Assembly: GCF_000469345.1 (NCBI RefSeq)
Contig: NZ_KI271133.1
Span: 31,608-63,823, forward strand
Direction: 5' to 3'
DNA length: 32,216 nt
Source: Eubacterium ramulus ATCC 29099
GTDB lineage: Bacteria; Bacillota; Clostridia; Lachnospirales; Lachnospiraceae
The stretch's first letter is position 1; every line of letters begins with the position of its first letter. The notes under the pieces were generated by a model. It was given only the letters and a program-made list of their open reading frames with translations, ran no database searches and was not told where the DNA came from. Shown here piece after piece: positions 25,238 through 32,216 of this stretch. Both the position numbers and the translations under genes were made by a program.

Positions 25238-26098
25238 ATGTGGATAGCAAAAAACTGGAAAGATTATCAGGTGATTGATTGTTCCCAGGGTGAGAAACTG
25301 GAACGATGGGGAAAATACCTCCTCGTCCGTCCGGACCCGCAGGTAATCTGGGATACACCGAAAACAGAAAAAGGATGGCGCAAACACAATGCACATTATC
25401 ACAGAAGTAAAAAAGGCGGCGGAGAATGGGAATTTTTTGATCTGCCGGAACAGTGGACCATTCATTATAATGATCTGACCTTTAACTTAAAACCATTTAG
25501 CTTCAAGCATACCGGATTATTTCCGGAGCAGGCTGCGAACTGGGACTGGTTCGGTGACAAGATCCGCAAAGCGGGCCGACCAATCAAAGTATTAAACCTG
25601 TTTGCCTATACCGGTGGTGCAACCCTTGCCGCTGCTGCTGCCGGCGCACAGGTCACACATGTGGATGCTTCCAAAGGAATGGTTCAGTGGGCAAAAGAAA
25701 ATGCTGCATCTTCCGGACTCAGTGACAAGCCGATCCGCTGGCTGGTAGATGACTGCGTAAAATTCGTAGAGCGTGAAATCCGTCGTGGCAATCACTATGA
25801 TGCCATTATCATGGACCCGCCATCCTACGGAAGAGGACCGAAAGGAGAAATCTGGAAAATTGAAGAATCCGTATACCCGTTAGTAAAACTGTGTACACAG
25901 ATCCTTTCTGATGATCCACTGTTTTTCCTGATCAACTCCTATACAACAGGCCTTCAGCCTGCAGTGCTGGCTTACATGCTTGGTACTGTTATGAAAAAAT
26001 ATGACGGCATCGTAACTGCAGATGAAATCGGACTTCCTGTATCTTCCAACGGGCTTGTACTTCCCTGCGGAGCCTCCGGCCGCTGGGAATCAAAATAA
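25238..26098 (+). CDS. SAM-dependent methyltransferase, RlmI/RlmK-like
   Basis: A 286-aa class I methyltransferase of the type that modifies 23S rRNA bases. Residues about 116-143 hold the SAM-binding motif VLNLFAYTGGATLAAAAAG then HVDASKG. The catalytic-type motif is DPPSYGRG (193-200), as in RlmI/RlmK and related rRNA methylases. The N-terminal 90 residues are a family-specific substrate region (WGKYLLVRPDPQVIW). There is no PUA domain, unlike full-length RlmI. GAGG lies about 10 bases before the ATG. It is followed by its own terminator. Which nucleotide it methylates is not readable. Confidence 0.85.
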   Translation: MWIAKNWKDYQVIDCSQGEKLERWGKYLLVRPDPQVIWDTPKTEKGWRKHNAHYHRSKKGGGEWEFFDLPEQWTIHYNDLTFNLKPFSFKHTGLFPEQAANWDWFGDKIRKAGRPIKVLNLFAYTGGATLAAAAAGAQVTHVDASKGMVQWAKENAASSGLSDKPIRWLVDDCVKFVEREIRRGNHYDAIIMDPPSYGRGPKGEIWKIEESVYPLVKLCTQILSDDPLFFLINSYTTGLQPAVLAYMLGTVMKKYDGIVTADEIGLPVSSNGLVLPCGASGRWESK

Positions 26099-26162
26099 TT
26101 TTTTTATTCTAAGTTAATACGCTCACTTCTGCAAGGCGAATAATAACAAATCATTCTTAAAC

Positions 26163-26214
26163 AAAAAGATTTATCAATACCCATTTATTCTATAGGCCAT
26201 TGATAAATCTTTTT
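26163..26214 (+). terminator. Intrinsic terminator after the methyltransferase gene
   Basis: A 16-bp perfect stem (26163-26178 with 26199-26214; loop of 20) has an A-rich left arm and a right arm ending in a T run. It lies 65 bases after the stop codon. Confidence 0.85.
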
Positions 26215-26471
26215 TATCAAATATGCAAAATTATCTCTATTTCACATATTCCCCGACTTATGCTAATATTTATATGTTACCAGAAAGCAACTTTGTTACC
26301 TTTTGGTAATTATGATACATTTTTATTTGAGCCGAATGCACGTAGAATTTGGTTTGTAATTCTATTATTATATACTTTCATTCAAAAACAACTTTAATGA
26401 AATGTATTAACAGATTTTCTTCCAAAATTCAATGTTATCGCTCATATCTAGTATTTATACGGAGGTTATTT
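26215..26471 (+). promoter_or_regulatory. Upstream region of the MFS transporter: palindrome and promoter
   Basis: A 14-base perfect palindrome TTACC-TTTT-GGTAA (26296-26309) and an extra half-site TGTTACC (26275-26281), 19 bases apart, lie about 40 bases upstream of a promoter-like pair: TTGGTT (26349-26354), 16 bases, TATACT (26371-26376). The palindrome position suits a regulator binding just upstream of the -35 box, i.e. an activator, or an upstream repressor site. The regulator is not identified. Confidence 0.5.
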
Positions 26472-27821
26472 ATGGGACAAAGTAAAGTTAAAGGTTATGG
26501 TTCAAGGGGATGGATACTTATTATCTGGATTGCCACTGCATTTCTTTCCTATCTGGTGATCGGTAATTATCCACTAAATATTCTTTCTGATTTATATGGT
26601 GGACAAGCCGTATTGTCATCTATCTATACAGCTGCTTCTATCATTGGAGTTATTGTACAGTTGATTGCTTCTAACTTCATTGGAAAATTAAAAAGCATCA
26701 AAAAAATGGGGTGTCTGATGGGTGTCTTATCCATTGTAGCTCTTCTTGGTATTATGTTTATTCCGGGTTATATTCCCGGACCAACGCAAATGCTTTGGCG
26801 TGCCGTATATGGTTTAGGCACTGTGCTTTCTTTAGTATATGCAACTTTTTCACTTTCTATTCTGGTAGGACAATGGTTTCCAACAAGAAAAGGAAGTGTT
26901 ATGGGTATTGCTACCTTTGCATTCCCACTCGGCAATGGTGTTATCGGAGCATTTGCAGCTACCGCATTCAAAAGTGGACAGCCACACATTGCAAATGCAT
27001 TTGCTCCTTTCTTAATCATTTTTATCGTTGGCCTTATCCTTGGAATAATTTTTGTACCGGATTATCCGGAAGAAGTTGGTGCATTCCGTGACAACAATCC
27101 AAATATGACTCCGGAAATGGCCAAAAACATGATGCTGGAAGAAATTGAAAACAAAAAAACAACCGTATGGAAGCTGAACCACACTCTGACTACCCGTGAT
27201 TTCTGGTTCATCACAATTCCTGCCGGATGTCTGCTGATGTTCTCAGTCGGTATGATGACACAGACAAATGCAATTCTCGGTTCTATGGGAAATGGATTAG
27301 CTAAATTTGGTGGGTTTGCCGGTGTTATGTTAATGATCTGTATCTTTGGTCTGATTGGAAGTTTTGCACTCGGAGTTCTTGATACTAAATTCGGCACAAA
27401 AAAAGCCATGATCATCGCATGCATCATCATGCTGCTCGCTGGTATACTCGGTGCTTTATCAAGTCCGGAAAAACCAGGACTTCTGGTTGCTTCACTTGTA
27501 TGCCTTGCATTATTTATGGGTGCTTCTTCCAACTTTACTGTATCACTGGCAGCACAGTACTGGCGCCGTGAGGATTTCGGTACTGTCTTCGCAGCGGTAA
27601 ATCCAATTGCCAACTTAATTTCATCACTTGGTCCGGTAATCATTGCAATGATCATGATTGCTTGCGGATACAATATGATTTTTGTTGTAACTGCTATCGT
27701 AGCTGTCATTTGTATCATTTTAATGTTACTCTTCAGTGCAAAACACGTAAAAGAAAAAGATGATACTTACAGAACTGCTGCCGGGAAAAAACTTGATAAT
27801 GCTTTGGAAGGCCGCAAATAG
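26472..27821 (+). CDS. MFS transporter, oxalate/formate-antiporter-like
   Basis: A 449-aa integral membrane protein with about 12 spans. It has the MFS layout: RGWILIIWIATAFLSYLVIG at the start, the loop WFPTRKGSVMGIATFAFPLG (a pattern frequent in the OFA/OxlT branch), a charged central loop (PEMAKNMMLEEIENKKTTVW) and the second half from WFITIPAGCLLMFSVGMMTQ. I chose the ATG at 26472 because GGAGG lies 6 bases upstream; the frame extends 41 codons further without support. The substrate is unknown; small organic acids are typical for this branch. Confidence 0.88.
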   Translation: MGQSKVKGYGSRGWILIIWIATAFLSYLVIGNYPLNILSDLYGGQAVLSSIYTAASIIGVIVQLIASNFIGKLKSIKKMGCLMGVLSIVALLGIMFIPGYIPGPTQMLWRAVYGLGTVLSLVYATFSLSILVGQWFPTRKGSVMGIATFAFPLGNGVIGAFAATAFKSGQPHIANAFAPFLIIFIVGLILGIIFVPDYPEEVGAFRDNNPNMTPEMAKNMMLEEIENKKTTVWKLNHTLTTRDFWFITIPAGCLLMFSVGMMTQTNAILGSMGNGLAKFGGFAGVMLMICIFGLIGSFALGVLDTKFGTKKAMIIACIIMLLAGILGALSSPEKPGLLVASLVCLALFMGASSNFTVSLAAQYWRREDFGTVFAAVNPIANLISSLGPVIIAMIMIACGYNMIFVVTAIVAVICIILMLLFSAKHVKEKDDTYRTAAGKKLDNALEGRK

Positions 27822-27886
27822 GCATTATGTAAAACGGAAATGAACTCTTCTTTTCTGTTCAAAAATGCCTTGGGAATTCTTGCTGC

Positions 27887-27921
27887 GAGAAGCACGTCAT
27901 GCAACGCATGACGTGCTTCTC
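27887..27921. terminator. Perfect palindrome between convergent genes
   Basis: GAGAAGCACGTCATGC (27887-27902) and its exact complement (27906-27921) form a 16-bp stem with loop AAC. It lies between the MFS gene (+) and the response regulator (-), which converge here. No T run follows on either strand, so it may be a weak bidirectional terminator or an mRNA 3' end stabiliser. Confidence 0.6.
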
Positions 27922-27938
27922 TGCAATCCTGCCGGAAA

Positions 27939-29513
27939 CTATATTAAACTTTTTCTATACTCCATCGGGCTCACATTATAAATCTGTTTAAATGCATCCA
28001 CAAAACGACGAACGTTATTATAACCAACCTTTTCTCCAATCTCATAGGTTTTGAGATCCGTGGTCCGGAGCAGTTTGATTGCCTCTTCCATACGGATAGA
28101 TGTCAGATATGCTTTATAATTCTGTCCGGTTTCCTTTTTAAACAGTGCACTGAAATAATTCTGACTGACACAGGCTACATCCGCCAGTTCCTTAATTGAC
28201 ATATCCTCTGCATAATGTGCTTTGATATAATTTTTGACCTGTTCGATCATTACTTTGTCCTTAGACTTTCCATTGTTATCCAACAAAATCCAGAGATTCT
28301 GATAATAGTTCCGGATGCATTCCCGCAATGCCCGGAAAGTCTTTCGTGATTCTGTGTCTTTCTGCAGTTTCTCCTGCATCTCATTATAATCACCTTCGAT
28401 GAGCTGATACTGGAATAATTTCGTACCAATTTCAGCTACAAAATACAACACCCTGGAGAGTGCCGCATTTTTATTTCCATAATGAATTGCTTCTACCTTA
28501 TCCATAATCTTGTCAATTTTTTCCAGATAAGATTCATCATGTGCAATGATTGCATGGTAAGCCTCATCCACACTCTTTGCATAGTCTTCAAAGGATACGG
28601 TGTAATCTTTATGGATATCTCTGAAATCAATCAGGGGTTTTTCCTCAAAATAATACAGTTCAAAAGCAAACTTTGCCGTTTTGTATGCATTTTTCAGTTG
28701 CTTTGCATCGGTAGAATACATACCGATCCCGACTGATAACTCTGTATGTACCTGCGCTGACACCTGCTGTACCACCGGCATCACGTAGGTTTCCACGAAA
28801 GTATCTTCCTCTCCACAGGGGAACACTCCCATGAGATGCAGTGCACAGTCGTCTTTGCGCAGGACAAAAGCTTTGCCACGCAGCTTTTGTGCAATCTGAT
28901 TGTAAATAGAAAAACGAAGCAGATTGAACCGTTCAAAAGAATCTTTAATCATATCAGCTGCCAGATCCGGCCGGATGCCCACGCAGATTCCCACAAAGAA
29001 ATGACCTTCAAAATCGATTTCTTCAGCCTCAAACAACTGATACAATTCATCATTTTCAAATCCCTGTCCATCATTGATTTCCCGGAATAGCTGATACATC
29101 TCATCATCTTCTTCTTTGAAAATTTCGATGGTATTCTGTTCTTCCAGCTTTTGAATTGCCTTGCGCACCGCATCCTCCAGATCCTTGCGTGCTACAGGTT
29201 TCAGCAGATAATCAACGGCTCCGCTCTGCAGAGCTTCTTTTGCATAGGTAAATTCCTGATATCCACTGATAAAAATAAACTTTGCATGCATATCCGCTTC
29301 ATTGCACCACCGAAGTATATCAAGCCCCGTTCGATATGGCATCATAATATCGGTGATTACAATATCAGGATCCGTTTCTTCCATTACTTCTTTCAACCGT
29401 TGTCCATCCCGTGCTTCCCCCACGAGACGGACATCCATATTTGTCCAGTCTATCAGTTTCTTTAACCCCTGTAAAATAACTCCCTCGTCATCCGCGATCA
29501 CTGCTTTCCACAT
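27939..29513 (-). CDS. YesN-type response regulator with AraC DNA-binding domain
   Basis: A 524-aa cytoplasmic regulator. The receiver domain (about 1-125) has D8/D9, phospho-acceptor D55 (VITDIMMP), S83 and K105 (YLLKPV). A long central region (about 150-410) of unknown fold follows. The AraC-type double helix-turn-helix is at about 420-522 (YAEDMSIKELADVACVSQNY, FSALFKKETGQNYKAYL, IGEKVGYNNVRRFVDAFKQI, SPMEYRK). It overlaps the kinase gene by 26 bases, with GGAGG 9 bases upstream. YesMN-type pairs usually control carbohydrate uptake or degradation genes. Confidence 0.93.
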   Translation of the reverse strand: MWKAVIADDEGVILQGLKKLIDWTNMDVRLVGEARDGQRLKEVMEETDPDIVITDIMMPYRTGLDILRWCNEADMHAKFIFISGYQEFTYAKEALQSGAVDYLLKPVARKDLEDAVRKAIQKLEEQNTIEIFKEEDDEMYQLFREINDGQGFENDELYQLFEAEEIDFEGHFFVGICVGIRPDLAADMIKDSFERFNLLRFSIYNQIAQKLRGKAFVLRKDDCALHLMGVFPCGEEDTFVETYVMPVVQQVSAQVHTELSVGIGMYSTDAKQLKNAYKTAKFAFELYYFEEKPLIDFRDIHKDYTVSFEDYAKSVDEAYHAIIAHDESYLEKIDKIMDKVEAIHYGNKNAALSRVLYFVAEIGTKLFQYQLIEGDYNEMQEKLQKDTESRKTFRALRECIRNYYQNLWILLDNNGKSKDKVMIEQVKNYIKAHYAEDMSIKELADVACVSQNYFSALFKKETGQNYKAYLTSIRMEEAIKLLRTTDLKTYEIGEKVGYNNVRRFVDAFKQIYNVSPMEYRKSLI

Positions 29514-31320
29514 TTTCAGGTTCCTCCCAGATCGGCAAACGATAGGTCACGATTGTTCCCACACCCTGGAAACTCTCAATACCGAAACCATATTCTTTGC
29601 CGCAATTCAGCTTTATTCTGTCATAAACATTTTTCATTCCAACACTCAGGCGACCATTCGCATCTGTTTTTCCAATTTCCGGATTATCCAGTGTCTCCTG
29701 CATAATTCGGACCTGATCCTCCTCCATGCCGACACCGTCATCCATCACGACAATCTCCAGATAATCTTCTTTTCGTTCCACACGGATAGCGACCGTACCT
29801 TCTCCTTTTTTCTCCCGCAAACCATGACGGATCGCATTCTCTACCACCGGTTGAAGCAGAAGCTTTGGAATATACAGCTGTGCATCTTCATCAGACACCT
29901 GGATGCTTAGCCGGATCCTTCCTTCATAACGGACTTTCATAATAACGAAATATTCCCGCAGTGCCTGCAATTCATCCCGCAGCACGATACAGTCGGTATG
30001 TTCTCCCATCACATACCGAAGCTGATGTGCGAGACATTCCAGCAATTCTGCTGTCTTTTCATCATTTTTCTCCAGTGCTGTCATACGGATCACATCCAGC
30101 GTATTATATAGATAGTGTGGCTGGATCTGCATCTTCAAAGCATTCAGTTCTGCATCTTTCTGACAGATTCTTGCTACATATACCTGATTGATATAATCAT
30201 TCAGACGTTCTACCATCTTGTTGAATCCGTCCGCAATAATCTCCATCTCATCATGGGTATTGATTTCCAGTTGAACATCCATCCGGCCGCTCTCCACCTG
30301 CTTCATGGCCTCCTGTACTTTTTGGACAGGTTCACTCATCCTCTTTGAAAATATAATATATAAAAGAACCAGGAAGATACAGGAAAACAGTAAAATAACT
30401 GCCATCATGGTACGGTTGCTGAAATAATATCCCATAGCTTCCGCATCGTTCAATTTCAGTACCGCATACTCATCCGTATCCATGATTCTTGCATAAAAAA
30501 TCCAGTTTCCATCAATCTTTTCATAACCCTCCGATCCTTTCAGCTGAGCCATCACCTTTTCTCCCAACGGATTTCTGCCATCCAGATAATCCTTCCGGTC
30601 CTGGCTATATACATAATGTTTTTCTTTTGGATTACATATATAAAGACTTCCCTTTTCCAGACCGATCTTATCCACCAGATTCTCCAGCACATTCACATTG
30701 ATATCCACGAACAATGTGCCAAGCGGGGTGTTATATGCACGGTTTATGGAGGTAGTATCCATATAATTGCGCACAAGTACAAAGATGAAATCATCCGAGT
30801 TGATACAGATATTACTTTCTTCCGTTGTCCTGAGTACACATAAATCGCGCATCTCATCCTGTGCGATAATTCTCATCTGCGTATAATATTGTGCGTCATT
30901 TCGTAATGTTTTTTCCTGATTATAATATACACTGTATATTTTACCATTGATATCAACAAAACGGGTAGATGCAATATGTTTACTCTTGGCCATTACTTCT
31001 TTTAAAGCTTCATCCACTTCTAAAGAACGTTCCCCGTCTGTGAGATTACTGTTTTTCAACACGGCTGCAAGACTTTCCCCATCATCCGTCTCATAATTAT
31101 ACAGTTCCGCCATGGCTGCGTCTGCAGATTCCATAATATCTTGCACATTTCTGGCAAAATATCCGTTGATCTGTGCATAATTTCGAATCATGGTTTCCCT
31201 GATATTATCTGTAAATCTGGAAAAAAACAGCAGACTGATCAGGAACAATGGAATCACACCAAATAACAGGTATGCCACCGTCATTTTTCCAAAGGTCGTA
31301 TCCGTTATCCTTCTTCTCAT
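29488..31320 (-). CDS. YesM-type sensor histidine kinase
   Basis: A 610-aa membrane kinase. Transmembrane segments at about residues 12-34 and 305-325 flank a large extracellular sensor (about 270 residues, Cache-like by layout). A HAMP region (about 326-378) precedes the histidine-kinase domain, with H402 in QIQPHYLYNTLD and the ATPase motifs PVVENAIRHGLREKKGEG and VMDDGVGM. The start overlaps the upstream binding-protein stop by 4 bases (ATGA), with GGAGGCG ahead, so translation is coupled. It forms a pair with the regulator just downstream. Confidence 0.93.
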   Translation of the reverse strand: MRRRITDTTFGKMTVAYLLFGVIPLFLISLLFFSRFTDNIRETMIRNYAQINGYFARNVQDIMESADAAMAELYNYETDDGESLAAVLKNSNLTDGERSLEVDEALKEVMAKSKHIASTRFVDINGKIYSVYYNQEKTLRNDAQYYTQMRIIAQDEMRDLCVLRTTEESNICINSDDFIFVLVRNYMDTTSINRAYNTPLGTLFVDINVNVLENLVDKIGLEKGSLYICNPKEKHYVYSQDRKDYLDGRNPLGEKVMAQLKGSEGYEKIDGNWIFYARIMDTDEYAVLKLNDAEAMGYYFSNRTMMAVILLFSCIFLVLLYIIFSKRMSEPVQKVQEAMKQVESGRMDVQLEINTHDEMEIIADGFNKMVERLNDYINQVYVARICQKDAELNALKMQIQPHYLYNTLDVIRMTALEKNDEKTAELLECLAHQLRYVMGEHTDCIVLRDELQALREYFVIMKVRYEGRIRLSIQVSDEDAQLYIPKLLLQPVVENAIRHGLREKKGEGTVAIRVERKEDYLEIVVMDDGVGMEEDQVRIMQETLDNPEIGKTDANGRLSVGMKNVYDRIKLNCGKEYGFGIESFQGVGTIVTYRLPIWEEPENVESSDRG

Positions 31321-32216
31321 TGATTCGCCTCCTGACTGGCCTCACAGGAGTTCCACAGCTGCTGGATGTGCTGTGCCGTATCAGTTACGGACACTTCACT
31401 GTTCCATTCACTGCGCAACAGAAGCAACATGCCTTTTTCAAAATCTACCGGTGTATCTTCATCACCAATATAGGTTGCAATCTGCTTGTCACTACTTCGG
31501 AACGCACGCTCCGTTTCTTCCTGAAAAGGAACTCCGGCAGTAGCAATCCATTCTTTTGTCAATGGGAAACTACAGATTGCCTCACAGGTCAGCGTATAAT
31601 TCTGTTCGGAATAAAAATATTTCAGAAATGTCATTGCTGCATCATACTTATCAGGATCTTCCTCACATTCCTTTGTCACAGACCAGAACGTATCCAGATT
31701 ATCACCGGCATAGGTCACACCTTTTACATCCGGCACATAAAACCAGCCTAATTCCATGGAAGGATTCAATTTCTGAATGGCAAAAGAAGTCCATGGACCG
31801 GTATACATCATGGCGATTTCTCCCTCCGCCATTTTATATGGCAGATTTCCATCTCTTGTCGTCTGCCAGTCATCGTTGACATATCCCGCATCAAACAAAT
31901 TTTTCAAATCGTTAAGCATCTGTATCGCTTCCGCATCTGTCCAGGAAACCACTCCCTCCGAGCACTGTCTGAGCCAGTCCGGATTCTTTGACAGCACATC
32001 CGTACGAAAGAAATGATTTACCCAATATTCCATATGCCACAGATCACTGCCGCCCACACCAATGGGAGTAATCCCCTTACTTTTCAGTGTTTTACAGATA
32101 TTCAAAAAGTCCTGATACGTCTGCGGAACACTCAGACCACATCGTTCAAAAATTTCTTTGTTATAAATAATTCCGGAGGTAGATTCCCAATGTCATTTAG
32201 ATAAGGATTATACAAA
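31317..32216 (-). CDS. ABC sugar-type solute-binding protein, 3' part, possible frameshift
   Basis: This is the C-terminal part of a family 1 extracellular solute-binding protein: ending SGIIYNKEIFERCGLSVPQT..., LFDAGYVNDDWQTTRDGNLP, GEIAMMYTGPWTSFAIQKLN and a Gly/Asp-rich centre (GVTYAGDNLDTFWSVTKE). The reading frame is open from 32192 down to 31317. An in-frame stop (32193-32195) lies just before it, while the neighbouring frame reads NPYLNDIGN, typical of such proteins, so a single-base shift seems likely near 32180-32195. That is within 40 bases of the window end and may be a sequence error. The N-terminus and any lipoprotein signal are not in view. It is translationally coupled to the sensor kinase. 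Confidence 0.8.

Noticed and set aside
1-32216. CRISPR array, tRNA/rRNA genes, prophage or transposase genes
   Set aside because: No regular spacer-repeat pattern, no rRNA or cloverleaf recognised by eye, and no recombinase motifs in any substantial frame.

Overview
The window looks like chromosome from a low-to-mid G+C Gram-positive anaerobe of the class Clostridia, most likely a Lachnospiraceae-type gut bacterium. The supporting signs are strong AGGAGG ribosome binding sites, the Firmicutes order of the S10-spc-alpha ribosomal cluster (adk-map-KOW protein-infA-rpmJ between secY and rpsM), the zinc form of S14, a Cys4 adenylate kinase, an AtoE-type short-chain fatty acid transporter and a YesMN-type two-component pair. 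This is inferred from gene content and style only.

Layout. 1-2400: an OmpR-type response regulator and its histidine kinase (+), followed by tandem palindromic repeats and a bidirectional terminator. 2441-4531: a two-membrane-span protein of unknown function and a short-chain fatty acid transporter (-). 4799-6340: a phosphohexomutase (+) whose terminator also serves a converging zinc-ribbon mini-gene (6504-6683, -). 7080-24280: one long minus-strand ribosomal cluster, rpsJ-rplC-rplD-rplW-rplB-rpsS-rplV-rpsC-rplP-rpmC-rpsQ-rplN-rplX-rplE-rpsZ-rpsH-rplF-rplR-rpsE-rpmD-rplO-secY-adk-map-KOW-infA-rpmJ-rpsM-rpsK-rpsD-rpoA-rplQ. It has a near-consensus promoter before rpsJ, a second one before rpmJ and a terminator after rplQ. 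24281-25237: the S10 leader, its promoter, a 200-bp imperfect palindrome and a separate plus-strand promoter. 25238-27821: an rRNA-methyltransferase-like protein and an MFS transporter (+). 27939-32216: response regulator, sensor kinase and a sugar-type solute-binding protein, transcribed leftwards in the order binding protein-kinase-regulator, with the binding protein cut by the window edge.

How the genes fit together. The ribosomal cluster makes 28 ribosomal proteins, RNA polymerase alpha, the Sec translocon pore, IF-1, methionine aminopeptidase and adenylate kinase. The two signalling modules at the ends are independent: an OmpR/envelope-type pair on the left and a carbohydrate-type YesMN pair with its binding protein on the right.

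The most interesting material is non-coding. Several gaps inside the ribosomal cluster are unusually long (208, 330, 143, 270, 358, 128 and 230 bases) and contain nested inverted repeats that look like structured RNA. There is also a 200-bp palindromic element upstream of the S10 promoter, and a family of small palindromic repeats, one pair of which differs by compensating base changes. I found no rRNA, tRNA, CRISPR array, transposase or prophage gene. The window therefore holds candidate cis-regulatory RNAs and repeat elements, not a new multi-gene system.
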